DNA of 64,000 nucleotides from Neospora caninum Liverpool (Eukaryota; Apicomplexa; Conoidasida; Eucoccidiorida; Sarcocystidae). Below, in pieces: positions 32,887 to 45,045 of this stretch. Where the stretch lies: NCBI RefSeq assembly GCF_000208865.1, contig NC_018389.1:1240001-1304000 (forward strand), written 5' to 3'. The notes beneath the pieces are model-generated. The model was not told the origin of the DNA, made no database searches, and was given only the letters and a program-made list of their open reading frames with translations. Position 1 is the first letter of the stretch, and every line of letters starts with the position of its first letter. The translations under genes and the position numbers were made by a program.

Positions 32887-35800
32887 CACATACATATATA
32901 TATAAATATACATATATATATATATATATATAGTTCTCTGCTGTCGTGTGCTGCACGTGCACGAGCGCGCCAGCCCCGTCATTTTCCTTTCTGTCCTCGT
33001 CATCTCTTTCCCCTCAGAGCAGAACCCTCCGAAGCAGCCAAATCGTTCTGTGTTCCGATCAATAGCGGTCTCAGCGCATGCACAGCTGAATGTACCGGCA
33101 TCAAAGTCCTTGTACCTCTGGCTACCAGTCGGCAGAGCTGCATGCATTTATATACGCTTTTTTCAACACACGCAAAAGAAGGTACATAATGCACACATTT
33201 CTCCATTTTCGTATATATATATATATTTATTTATTTATCTAGATGTGGCGTGGCTCTTGTCGGTTACGGTTTCTCTCACCTGCGTAATCGGTTAGGTCCC
33301 ACTTGGCGTTTTCCTTTCCGTGCCCGCCAGAGGTGAGGGCCCGAGGGACGACGCGGTCCACCGCCTTGCCGTCCACGCAGACTCGAGGTTTGCCCACAAT
33401 GAAGGAGGGAGCAAAGGCCGCGACGAGCAGGGCTTTGAGGAGAAGGGTGTCGGAGGTGAAGCGCTCTTGCACAGCGGCAGCTGCGGCCGCGCCGTTATAA
33501 GTGAGGGCCGTGCTGTATGCGTAGCGTGACACCGGAGCGTCGGGCGCGGGAGGATTCGCTTCAGGAGGCGTCGAGCCGAGAAGCGGAGGCGAGGCCCCCG
33601 GAGCAGGAGGGTGGATCGTCGGATTTTGGAGGAGGTCGACAAAGAAGGACAGATTCGTCGCCGCAGCCGAGTCTGACACAGGTGCGAAGAAAAAAACGGC
33701 CACAGCACAAAAGTGAATGCGATACGCGAGCTGCATGCAAAGTATCCCTAAAAATCCACAGAGGGGAGGGAGAGGAGTTGGAGCTGACTTCTCGCCCGGT
33801 CGCCGACAGTTGCGACAGGCGAAAACGCCGTCTCCAACGTGATACACGAAAGACACACCGGACGCGCCAACTTTGCTACATCAACCACAAACCTCGTAGG
33901 GGAGCTCGGAGACATGAAGGCGACTCTCGCCACCACTCAGGCGGTAACCTGGAGCAGGCAGGACTTGTCTCAGGCGGCCTGGTCGGACTACGGCAATCCT
34001 CAGCCCGCGCGCGCCGGTGGATCTGCCAGCGGTTTGAAGCCTGTTTTTTCGAGGGTTCGGGGAGACGTCAGTCGCCAGGGAACGCGTGTTACAACAAAGC
34101 GGCGGAGTGTTTAAAACTCGTAAAAAGGAAACCGGAGGAAGCCCCGTAGTCGTGACTCCGCGACTCGACAGCACATCGCCGCATGCAATGGGAAAAAACG
34201 GACCTACGAAACCCTGCCTCCTTTTTCTCGGGGGCACACAGTGGAGGCAAGTGAATGCTGTCACTTTCAAATTCAAGTTGCGCCGAAGGAGGTTTCAAAG
34301 TTGCCAGGACGAAAACTCACCGGGCCGAAGGAGACGCTTTAGACGCGTGGCGAGATCTACGCACATCATGGCCACATGGACCATGCGCTTCGCCACCACG
34401 CTGTGCCCGCGCGCAAAGTCTCGCGAGACGCGGAGGTATTCCATCTACGGAGACAAAACGATGCGCGCACCAGAAAAAACGTGAAAGGATCCAGAGAAGG
34501 CGAGAAAATCGAAAGCGGCGTCCGCTGTGCGAAGTTCGAGACTAGCCACGGCGGAACGATTGCGTTTCCAGAGGCGATCCGTGGGAGCGGGCTCACAAAT
34601 CGCCGATCGACCAAGAGGCATTCGGATTTTTCGGCTGACTTCGACTTCGGCCTTCCCTTCTCGAAAATCAGGAGAAAGCGCCGGACAAGAGCAGCATCAA
34701 ACGCGCGCAAGACAGAGTATCTGCGGACCTCTATCTCGGCTGCGTCCGCACACTCAGCGTTTCACCTGGCACGCCGCAAACGCCCTGCTTGCCTTCCTGC
34801 CCATCGCCTAGCTGTCGGACCGGCTGCTGCCGCCCACCTCGATTTCGCTAACTCGTTAGCTGTTTACTACAGGAAATCTAACTGCGCATGCGCGTGCACG
34901 CATGCACCTCGAACCACATGCATGTGCATCACGTATCAAGTACGCAGGGGTAACACGCAACGCCCCTGGAACATCCGGAGCGGCCTTACGCCTCCACTGT
35001 GCTCCCTGAAAGACCACGGAATCTGGTCCTTCGTGCTGCGCTCTATTCACCACACAGACAAGAATGCATTGGCATAACTCCCCCCTAATCCAGAGAATAT
35101 ATATGTATATGTATTATGTGTGTATGTAGCTATCCTGTGCACATACCTGCGTGCCGTGAAACGTATGTTTACACAGATTGGCAGAAAAGGTGGCTTTGGA
35201 GTTTTACCTTCATGTTCATTTCGAGTCTTCGATTCCTTCGCATGGCTGCCTGGCGAGCGAGGCGCGAGCGCACTCCCGCGACACTGGAGGCGAATTCTGT
35301 CAGCCAGTCCACGAAGAGATTCCTGGAGGACGCACGCAGGAGAGCGACACCCGAGTTTCGAGGCCGCGGGGCGTCCACACCGGAGTCCGCTGTGAAGTGT
35401 GCCGTGCCGCCTGTGTCTGACGGGCCAAGCAAAAGCTTCGCCCTCTCGCTCCTGCAGCTGCGCCGTACCTGAGCATGAGGGGCTCTGAGTAGTGACCGCC
35501 GTCGTAGGCTGCGCGAGACTTCAGCGACAGCTGGAGACGCTCGGCGAGTTCCGCAGGGTGTTTGATGAGGAGGCCCGAGGGCATTGTGAACGGATCCTGG
35601 CTAGCAAGAACTGTTGCGAGGACGAGTGCCTCGCTCGTGCAGCCTGCGATGATGCCGACCATGAGCAGCCTTGAGGGCACAAGCACGAAAACACAGGGAA
35701 AAGACGGGAACGCGTTCTACGCGCGCCTTCACTCGCCTTTTTTCCGCACCTGCCTTTTTTCCGCATGCGTACACCTCTGGCTGTATATACACTCGGAGAG

Positions 35801-36867
35801 AGGCCAACAGAGAGACGTCGACCCGCGCGGCCACTGGCGAGCATCGCTGTGCGACAGTTTTCTGAGCATTCGAGGCAGCGGATGGGCGGGCGACTTTTTG
35901 GTGACGTAAGGATGCCCACAGAAGAACACTGCCTCGCAGAACACGGCCAAGAACTCACAGTCCCTACATATATATATATATATATATGCATACATGTGTG
36001 CACATGTAAGTGCATGTATGCATACACGTGTGCACATTCATCTTGACAAGGATTTATCTACGGATATGTCCACCGCGGCAAAAGTGCGTTGATTCGGGGA
36101 GGTTCGACAGGAGCCTACTTGGTGAGGTGAGTGTCGATGGGAAGTTGCATCATCAGGAGTCCGAGGTTGGTGATTTCTGCGTCTTCGCTGTCGCTGGTGA
36201 GGGCGCCGAGGCGATTCAGCAGATGCCGCGCCGAGTCAAGAGCGCTCACGTCTGGGGGCTGAACGGTCAGCCGCAACAGCTGGCAAGGAGTTAGCTTTCG
36301 AGCGTGGAGCGCCTCTGCAGGAGAAAGGAGAAGACAGGAGCGCATTTCTGAAACCTCGGCCGCGCCAGGCCACAGGCCGTTTCCTGGGAGACGCGAACCC
36401 GCAGTTTGTGGAGGCAGTTTCCAGCGCGTTGGTGTTGTTTCGGAGAGGAACCGGAGAAGGCTCGGAGCGACTTGAAGAAAAGACAAGACACTCGCCGTAA
36501 CGCAAAGAGAGAAAGCACTCACGGTTGATGGACCCTTGTTCGTCAAGGAAGCCAGGCAAGTTCTCGCCGCGCCTCCCTTCACCCAGCTGGCTCCTTTCGC
36601 CCTTCCCCTCGCCTTCCTCGTCGTCGCGCAACGCCAAGCGATTCAAACTGTGGGTCAGATGCTTCACAGTCAAGTACAGCTTCTCCAAAGGCGCAGTCTG
36701 CATTTCCGGTGGGTCGAAGCGGCGCATGCAGCGCTCGTAGAACTGACGAGACACCAGACGAATGGAAAGACCCGGAAAGACGCGACCTGCGGGAGACAGC
36801 GGACAGAAAAGCCACATGCAGACTCTCACGACTATTTGCAAACTTGGACATGCATGTGCGCATAAAC

Positions 36868-36900
<33 letters not shown>

Positions 36901-39900
36901 CGCAGGAGAGTGTAGGCCTAACCTTTACGAGAGAGTGATATAGATGTCTCCAGAGACACGTATGTGGTCGAAATCTGTTCAGGGTGATATCTCAACACTC
37001 GCATACACTTCGATCGGACGTAAGCACCTGCAAAAAGCAGACAATTCGTTTTCTCTGCACGTCCGTATGGGGGAAGTACCATGGAGAGCACGTGTGTGTA
37101 CGGAACAGACGAGGCAACGCGCTCTCTACCACTCCGCGAACGGAGACACCGGCAACCGAGTCTCTTCAAGGATGACTCTTTACCTGTTCGGCCTGTGCGC
37201 TGCTGTGAGGATGCGTGGGAGGTCCATGCGCGAACGAGTGCCGCTGTGTGGCGACGCTGAAGACAACAAAAAACAGAGACGTTTCTCGGCTTGAATTGAC
37301 CTGTCGCCTCCCGCAAACGGCAAGAAAAGTAAAACTGCCAGGCGCCCCAAGCGCCTTTCGAGTAGGTTTCTCGGGTTCTCTGTCCACATGCATCTTCTCC
37401 CCAAAATCGGCCTCTTCGCATTTCTACCGAGTACACATGCGCCCACACACGCATGAACAAACACGTATAAATACAGGCACGTACACACATGCATATATAT
37501 ATATATATATATATACATACATACAAATGTATGTATATATACATGTGTGTAAGTATATATGTTTGTACGTGCCGTGTGGGTGGCGGTCTCATGTTTCTTT
37601 CGATCCCTCGGGGTTGCGCGACTTGTTTCCTGTAACAGCCGTTTCGGCGCGGCATTCAAAGTTGTTTGTTTCCAGTGTTTCGCTCGCCCTATACCTGGTC
37701 ATAGATGAGTTGTCTCTTGAGGCAGAAGTCGATGACGATTCGGACTTGCGGAAGGGTAAGGGAGCTCTCGGCGATGTTCGAGGCGAGGACGACGTGGACA
37801 GTGTCACTGGGTGGCGGCGAGAAGACTTCTTCTTGCTCCTCGCGACTGATGGCCGAGTGCAGGACGAAGATGCGATATTTCAGCGGCTCTGGCCGGGCGC
37901 CTTTCTCTTCACTTCCCGACGGTGCACCCCTCGCCTCTCTGGAGTCGGAGGGAAGTGCGTGGCTCGGAGCCTTGGACGCGACTGAGCTCGGGAGATCTCT
38001 GCGCTCCCCGGCCACGTCTGCGAGAGACGAATTCGTCGGCCCGGTCCACACAGTCGAGGAGTCGAGGCGGGAGAGCGTTTCGTACAGATCGGTGATTTCG
38101 CCGATCCCCGGCAAAAAAATCAGGATCGTCTCGCCCCCAAAGCCGAGAGAGGTCACCAGGTCCAGGCACACCGAGTCCAAACCGTCCATGATTTGCGGCT
38201 GAAGCGACGTCTGCAGCTCGGCTTCCCACCCCCCTGCAGTCTCCACGGGTGCGCCCTCGCGAAAGCAGTCTGCCGTTCTACTCCGCATCGGCAAAGACGG
38301 CGGCCCCGCAGCGCCGCGCAGACGCCCGCCGCCAGGGCTCTTTTTCTGCAGCTCCGCGGTCGAGTTCCTGTCAAACAGAGAGAGCGCCTGCACGGAAGGA
38401 AGAGAGACGCAACCACGCACAGCGCGTGAAGAACGCGAGGCTCTCGCAAGGCGCTACAGAGGTCCGGCGTCGCGACAGGCCAAACCTAGGTCTGACTGTT
38501 TCCCCTCGGTGTCGGCGGACCCGGCGGCAGGCCCCACAACGCGAAACCCCACACGCGACACATCGGAGTCACACATAACTCCACTCCGCATTGGGCAAAA
38601 TTCTCCTGGTTGCGTGCAAGTCACACACCCCACGTCGTTCGTCCACAGTTTTGAGCTGTCCTCTCCTCGCGTCCCTCTCCGTCGCCTCACTTACATCGCG
38701 GATCGCCTTGCTCGTCTGCCACCCTGCGGAGACCGCCCGCGCACTTTTCCTTTGCAGGAGTGCGCGGACGAGGTTCACGTGAGGCATGCCGCCCGTCGAG
38801 CCTTCGCCGGCGCCGGCGGCTCTCCCTGCGTTGTCCTCCGGGCGGCCGCGTCCGGCCGTCTCGCGCTCGGGCCCGAGGACGGGGCTGTCGTCGTCTGCGC
38901 GACCCTCCATGAGCAAGCTCGTGCCAGTGAGGTCCTCGACGTGCAGCAGTTTCCCGCGGAGGGTCTCCGGGCGCGTCGTGGCAGTCAGGAGATCGTCGAG
39001 GAAGAGGCTCTGGACAGGGAACCGTCTCGCCCCCACGTAGATGCGGGGCGAGACGGGGACGCTGGCCGGCGTGAAGTACTCCGCGAAAAGGTTGCCCTGC
39101 AGCGTGGCAGACATGACGATCAGTTTCAGCGACGACTTTCGGTTCAGCTGCAGCTTGAGCACGAGCGAGAGGAGGTCGGCGTCGAGGTCGCGTTCGTGGA
39201 CTTCGTCGAGGATGATGTGCGTCAGCGAGGCGAGAGCGTGCGGCTGGTTGATCAGGACTTGGAGAAAGTACCCCGTGGTGACGAAGCAGATCTTTGTGTC
39301 CTTGCTGGTCACCGCGTCGCCGGAAATCCGGTACCCGACGCTTCGCCCCAGCGGCTCCTCGAGCTCCTGCGCCACGCGCCGTGCGAGAGCGATGCAGGCC
39401 AGGCGCCGGGGCTGCGTCACGATCGCGTTCAGCCTGCGCGCGCCTGCGCTGGCCGACGCCCCGGTCTCCAAACTCTGCCGCAAGTCCTCTTCGAGGAGGA
39501 AGCGCGGGACCCGCGTGCTCTTCCCGCAGCCAGTCTCGCCCTGGATGCACGTGACGGGGTGCGTCCGAATGTGGTCCAGAATCACGTCTTTGTAACGCAT
39601 AATCGGCAGCTCCTCCACGGGGGCCATCTCGCCCTTGGTCGCCTCGCTCTGCGGGGGGCTGGAGAAATACGTCGACGGAAAGGACGCCACAGGCGCAGGC
39701 GAGGCGACAGGAGGCTGCGGATGGGGAAAGGTCAGCGCGCGCTCCGGGCTCCCCGCCGTCTGGGCCTCGGGCGCGCCTGGCGCCGAGGCAGGCAAGGAGG
39801 CAGGCGCGAGGCCGTCGGCCCCGCCGCGAAGGCCCGACACGACCGAACTGCGCGAAGACGGAGGCGTGGCCGTGGACAGCGAACCCAAAACGTCCGAGCC

Positions 39901-40413
39901 GTTTCGGAACGCCTGCGGGCTCTGCGCCTCTTCAGGGAATCGGCGCCGGCCGACGCCAGGTGCGCGCCCGCCGCCTCTGCCTCGACCTGCCTGCACGCGA
40001 CCCCCCGTCAAACCACTCGCGAAAGCTCGAGCGAGCGGAAAGGCCTTCTCGCCCCGCGCAGCCCCCGAGACACCTGAGGAGACGCCTGAGGAGACACCCG
40101 AGGCGACAGGAGGGCCGCCCTCTCGGTCGCGTGTCTCGGCAGGGGCGTCTCGCCCTCTGCTCGCGCCCCGCGGGCCTCGGGCGGGCGGCGTGTTTCCTCG
40201 CCCTCGGCTGGCCCCGTGGGGCGCTGAGGCAAGTCTCTGGCTCGGAGCCGGAGGTTGCTGGGCGTCTGCAGCGTTCAACTGCGCGGCGTCTGTGGGGCCC
40301 GAAGACGCAGCGGGGGACAGGGAGGGGAGCGGTCCGTCCCGGTCGCGGCGCGTGTCTCCTCGCCCTCGACTGGGTCCGTCGCCCCGGCCCCGCCGATAGT
40401 GCGAAGGTGCCAT
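27586..40413 (-). CDS. DEVH-box RNA helicase, TDRD9/Spindle-E-like, 2339 aa
   Basis: Sixteen exons on the minus strand: 40413-38695, 38387-37695, 37256-37184, 36786-36523, 36314-36119, 35669-35469, 35322-35208, 34444-34321, 33672-33280, 32570-31943, 31359-30879, 30590-30406, 30036-29426, 29312-29131, 29002-28479 and 28216-27586. All phases close. The N-terminal 260 residues are RG/Pro/Ala-rich ([14 protein letters not shown]). Motif I is [10 protein letters not shown] (about 291-300), Ia is [19 protein letters not shown] is [11 protein letters not shown] (about 403), III is MSATL, V is [14 protein letters not shown] and VI is QQRTGRTGR, split by an intron. [13 protein letters not shown] with [13 protein letters not shown] follows the TDRD9/Spindle-E pattern. 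An HA2/winged-helix region ([30 protein letters not shown]) follows. Later exons keep [17 protein letters not shown] and [18 protein letters not shown], which I think parallel the region after the TDRD9 Tudor domain. The last 210 residues are Gln/Tyr/Gly-rich. It probably remodels RNA-protein complexes. Confidence 0.9.
31422..31448. repeat. (TA)n microsatellite in helicase intron 10
   Basis: About thirteen TA units in the intron 31360-31942. Confidence 0.9.
31498..31518. repeat. (TA)n microsatellite in helicase intron 10
   Basis: A second, shorter TA run in the same intron. Confidence 0.85.
32738..32932. repeat. Compound (CATA)n/(TA)n microsatellite, about 195 bp
   Basis: A long run of CATA units followed by interleaved TA and CATATA blocks inside the intron 32571-33279. 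It is the largest simple repeat of the window. Confidence 0.95.
33212..33239. repeat. (TA)n(TTTA)n tract in helicase intron 9
   Basis: TA units followed by TTTA units, in the same intron as the large CATA repeat. Confidence 0.85.
35967..35988. repeat. (TA)n microsatellite in helicase intron 5
   Basis: About ten TA units in the intron 35670-36118, followed by a TG/CA-rich stretch. Confidence 0.85.
36868..36900. repeat. (TA)n microsatellite in helicase intron 3
   Basis: About fourteen TA units in the intron 36787-37183. Confidence 0.9.
37491..37561. repeat. (TA)n/(CATA)n microsatellite in helicase intron 2
   Basis: TA run with degenerate CATA and TGTA units in the intron 37257-37694. Confidence 0.85.
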
Positions 40414-43400
40414 CACGAAGCAGGCGGCGGCAGAACGGGGAAGGCCGAAGCCGCGCGCGAGAGAGCGAAGAGAAAGTGCTTGAGACCTCTCTAGAGAAAA
40501 AAGATAAAACGCAAACTGGGCTGACGCCGCCGACAGTTGCCGCCTTTCGCGTGGCAGGCGAAGTGCTCAAATCCGGAAGGTCACCGTGCCGCCAGCGCGC
40601 GCGCTGCGCTTCACTGAGAGAACGCGCGACCGACGTCGGGGTGAAGTTCGGGCGAGCGTCGCACTCGTGGGTTCAAAAACAGAGGCGTGTGTGGCAGTCT
40701 CGAACCAACGAACAAAAACCGCCCGGCTTGGCCGGGAACGCGCTGCAGGGAGGCACCTGCACTCTCTCGACAGAACGTCTCCTCGCTCTCTCACTCGTCA
40801 AAGTCCGGTCGTCCCTGCTTCCGCGCCAAGGGGGGGAGAGAGCCGGACAAAAACTCTGAAGAATTCTACCAGGCACAGCCCGAGATCGCGGGTTGCCTGC
40901 CACGTGTCTCGCCTGAACAGACCCGAGCTTGCTTCGCCACAGGCGTCCACGGGTTCATGTTTCCCTCTCCACCGTCGCAGGCTCAGTCTGTGCTCGTGTA
41001 ACCCGATTTGGTGTGTCACAGCTCTACACTCTCTTCAGCTCAAGCGTCTCTCGGCGGGCTCTGGTTGCCTCTGCGTGTAGGCAGATCGATGCATGTGCGT
41101 TCGCTTTGTGGGCAAGTCCATGCGGGCGCACTCTTGAACGTGTACACACTGAGAGCTGCAGGCGTCGAGGCAGTCCGCGCGAGGGCCGTGCGGCGTCCAT
41201 GGAACAAGGACGAGACGGCGCCGGTGCCCCGAGAACCGAATTTCTGGCGTTAAACCGTGCAGAAGAACACCCTCGAGGGCGCCTCTCTCTCGGGTTCCTT
41301 CGTCGCCGCTCTTGAGTCAGCTGAAAGGCATCACGCGTTGTGGAGGGGAGACGCACGCGCAAACAGAGGGAAGCACGGAGCGAAGGGCCGTTCCCTGTCG
41401 AGAGCCCGCGAGTCGTCTCGGCCGCTCCGCGCTCGTTGTCTACGGGTTCTCTTTGCGGTCCTTCGCGTGGTCTCCGTGTCTCTCCCGCTTTGTTCGGAAA
41501 GGCGCGTGCAAGGCATGCCTAAATTCCACTTTGCGCGAACCCGGTTGCGCGCGAGAGTCGCCGTTTCTCTTGTCTACTGTGAGCGAAAGCAACTGCCGAG
41601 AGCGCCGGAGGAAGTGCTTCCGGAAGGAAAGCCCTCCGCCTCGCTTCCGAGACCGTCACAGATTTCTTGTGCGCGTCTCTTCGAGAGAAAACGCCGGTAA
41701 AAAATTCAACGTGTTGCCGCGTCCTTTGGTCTCTTCAACGTGGAAGCGGCGGAAAGCGAGACACGACAGGCGCAGCAGCCACGTGTGGAAACGCAGCAAA
41801 AGAAGCGCCGCCTACGCACGCAAAACCACGACGTACAGATCTATCTACGACTATTTGGAGAAACGCATATTTCTGTGCGTCCAGTTGTATTCGGGAAAAA
41901 GGTTCGGCGTGCACTCTCACATGACGCAGATGAGGCCGCGCATACAGGGATGTACGGGTATTCTGTCTCCTGTACAACGGGAGGGATCGCGTGTAGTACC
42001 TCCGTCGACTGCGAAGAACTGCGGCTGTGTCCACGAGGGGTTTCTTCCGCGAAAACAGCACTGAGAGACTGCCAAGAGAGCCGAGTCGCGAACATATCGT
42101 TTTCTGCCCGAGGAAAATCCGAGCAAACCCGCTCAAAAACGAGCGACCGTCGTGCGATTTGCCGCAGGGCTCGCGACAACGCAGTGCAACGTGTAGCGTG
42201 CTACTCCGTTTCTCGACGTGCGCATGTGCCGACCCTGTTCGACTGGTCCGGAAAACAGCCGTGCGCCGTTCCGAATCGCTCGTTCTCATATCTGTGTCTT
42301 CTCTGCAGCGACTGAGAGATTTCCTCGCCGCCGCGTGTCTTGCTTTTTCAGTGCACCGGCTGCATCGGTTTTCTCTGCATCCCCGAAGCAGGGCGGCTGC
42401 GCGGACGCAAGCGAGAGAGGCCTGCTTTGGAGCGCTAGGAGGCTCTGCGGTTGGTTTCCGCCGGAAGCGCTGCACGGGAACGCGTAGAAGAGAAGAAGAA
42501 AACGCGGCAAAAAGGCGAGACAAACCCAACGTAGAGTTATCGCCCCGAGACCTGCGACGTCACCCTTTCGCCTGCCTCTCTCCCCTAGCACACCAGTCAA
42601 AGATCCTTTCTCACGTCGAGAGAGAGAGAGGAGAGCATCCCGTCCTTAACCCCCTCTCTCTCCCCTTTATTACACCTTCACCGGGGGGAGAGGGTCGGGT
42701 CTTTTCCTCTTTGGTCTCCCCCGAGTCTCTTCCCCCAAAAGTTTGCCGAGAAACCCTGAAGCCACGGTGTCTTTTTTTGAGTCTCAGAAGGAAATGGATT
42801 GCACACGGAAAGTCTCGCACAGCACACACGCTTCTCGCTTTTTTCTTTCTCCTTTTGCGGCCGGGACCGCGCCGCCGCTTTGGTTGTGCTGTCTAAAGCC
42901 CCTTCTCGCGCACGCGCGCTGCCTTTCTGGGGGACACGTCCTCGTGTCGCTCTTTTTCGTCTCCGAGTTAAAGGAAAAAGAAACACACACACACACTCCG
43001 CTCTCGTCGTTCCTTCTTCAGCCTCGGCGCTCCAGGCTAAGCCTCGCCCCTCAGCAGACCGACGGGTCCCCTCCCCCCGTCTCGACACTGGTTCTCCTGC
43101 GTCTCGTACCCAGCTAGCGACAGCCCTGTCTCTCCTCTGTCTCCTTATAAAAGGGAGGTGTTGAACCCTCGCTTCCCGTGTGGCAGGCGAAAAGGTGAGG
43201 CTGGGGTTCTGGGAAAAACGAGAGAAATGCGCTCTTCACTTGGGAGAGCTCCGATCACCGCTTTTTAAACGGGGACACACGCCGCCCGTCCAGTCGAAAC
43301 GGCGGCGCGCTGAGCCGGCAAGAAACCTGTTGCGGGGGAACCAGCTTCAGCCAGTGCAGTAAAAACCAAAGCGTTCCTCAATTTCCATCGAATTCAGCAC

Positions 43401-43832
43401 GTCGTTTATTGATATCCGACAAAGAGACCGGCAAACTCACACGGTGGAACGGCGGGCACCCGCAACTCCGCTCGACCCTGGACAGCGAAACGCCTGTACA
43501 CGCCTGTACAGTCTCGGAACCGGGAGGTAGGCACGAAGTGCGAGGAAATCTGTATATCCGTGTGTTCGTACGTCTTTTGCCGGGAGCACGGAGAGAGGTC
43601 AGTGTGTACACAACGAAGGACGTATTTAAAACAGACACAGGGGAGCTAGGCGTAGTTTTTTTTGTGGGCACGAGGTGCTCGACACTTCCCCCTGGATTTT
43701 GTACAGCCGAACTCTCCCGACGAGACAGTGAACACTACCCATGGCACGGGAACGACGTCATCTAAAACGGGAGATTCTGGCAAGTCACTACTCCTCCCCG
43801 TCTCAGCGGTACACAGTGAAGTGGATAGAGAT

Positions 43833-44592
43833 TCATCTCGCCTCGTCGGGCCGGGGCGGCAACGAGAAGTTCGCATAGATCTGCAGCGACAGAGCGTAGG
43901 AAAAGACCGACTGTTTCGCGCCTCCAACAACCTTTCGGAGGCAGCGGTCCTGCATAGAGGGGAGACGGAGGGGAACCCCGACGCGAGCAAGGCCGCATAC
44001 CCGAGTTGAAACGACCGCAGAAAACAGAACACGAGGCACAGAACGAGAATGTCACATTCCGTCATTTGGATCAACCGGCAGGGACGCCGCTGGAGAACTC
44101 ACCCGCCGCCGAACAGGCGAGCTAGCCACACATGCAGGTGGATTCTTCTTGAACACGCAAGCACCCTGGAGACAGCAAAATCCGTTGACGTCCTTTTTCT
44201 CGTGCTCGCCACGGGATTCGGCTGCACACAATCGAGAGGTTTCGACAAATCCGGAAAGGAGAGGTGCCTCAGAAGAGTGTTCCCAGGAAATCCTGTCTTC
44301 CGAGCGATCTCGGCGGGCCAGCGCACGAGGGAGAAGTCCTGTCTTTAACGAAGGAATCACTCACAACACCTGTACCACCGCTCAGGGTTGTCTCGAAAGA
44401 GTTATACCTTCACCCGTCACAGCAGAGAGTGCGCATCTTCCTGATGCTCCCTCTATGACGTTCGATTGCGTTGCGTCAACGCGTTGGGAGACGGCGATCG
44501 ACACATGGCGGCCCAGGGAATTCTGGTGCAAAGTACACAGGTTCATAGGGTCCAGAAGGAATAGGGGAACCTCCAGACATGCTGGCCGACAT
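43833..44592 (-). CDS. Putative small multi-exon gene, function unknown
   Basis: The ATG at 44592 (gaaaATGt) opens MSASMSGGSPIPSGPYEP then VYFAPEFPGPP, which does not look like chance sequence. A 63-nt exon at 44165-44103 has a good acceptor (tgtctccag) and a strong donor (gtgagt) and encodes GACVFKKNPPACVASSPVRR. It joins in phase to a terminal exon at 43949-43833 reading DRCLRKVVGGAKQSVFSYAL, SLQIYANFSLPPRPDEAR and a stop. The link between exon 1 and the 63-nt exon is not settled. A donor at 44502 (gtcgat) is weak, and a possible middle exon follows the acceptor near 44337 (DFSLVRWPAEIARKTGFPGN). I do not recognise a family. If real, it encodes a small protein that gene callers could miss. 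Confidence 0.33.
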
Positions 44593-45045
44593 TTTCAAGA
44601 TAGACAGTAACAGAAAGCGGCGATTTGTTGCCAACCCTTTCCGGTCCCTTTTTCCCCACGCTTGCAGAGCGTGGCTCCCTTCGGCTCGTGGGGTTTTAGG
44701 GCGTCTAAGAACCACAGAACGAACTGCGGAAGGAAAGCAAACGGAAAAGAACAGACAACCAATGGCAAACGCAAACGAGACTCCAGCTGTAAGGAAGGGA
44801 CCCAGCATTCAGCGCGGGCAGTCTGCAGAGACAGTTTTTCGGCTTCCCGGGGTCAGCGGGCGCTGGGGCAGAAGCCGCGGAGAACCCGAGACGGTGGGCT
44901 GTCTCTGAGGCGGACAGACCTTCTTCGGTGGAGGGAGCGGGGCTACTTGAAAGAGGAACAAAGAGGCAAAGTCGTGTTTTCTTCAGTTTCCAAGAGTCTT
45001 CTGTTGTCTCGCCTTGCTGGGGAGAAAGAGATCTTTCCCTCTAGT

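Noticed and set aside
33673..34320. Several 60-210 codon frames on both strands as possible helicase exons
   Set aside because: Exon 8 (ending 34321) joins exon 9 (starting 33672) directly in phase, so this interval is an intron.
41735..42529. 264-codon open frame on -
   Set aside because: It has the same composition as the overlapping + frame, with no domain, no conserved block and no supporting splice structure.
42027..42896. 289-codon open frame on +
   Set aside because: It is Arg/Cys/Ser/Pro-rich without motifs, overlaps equally long frames on both strands, and looks like a chance frame in GC-balanced leader DNA.
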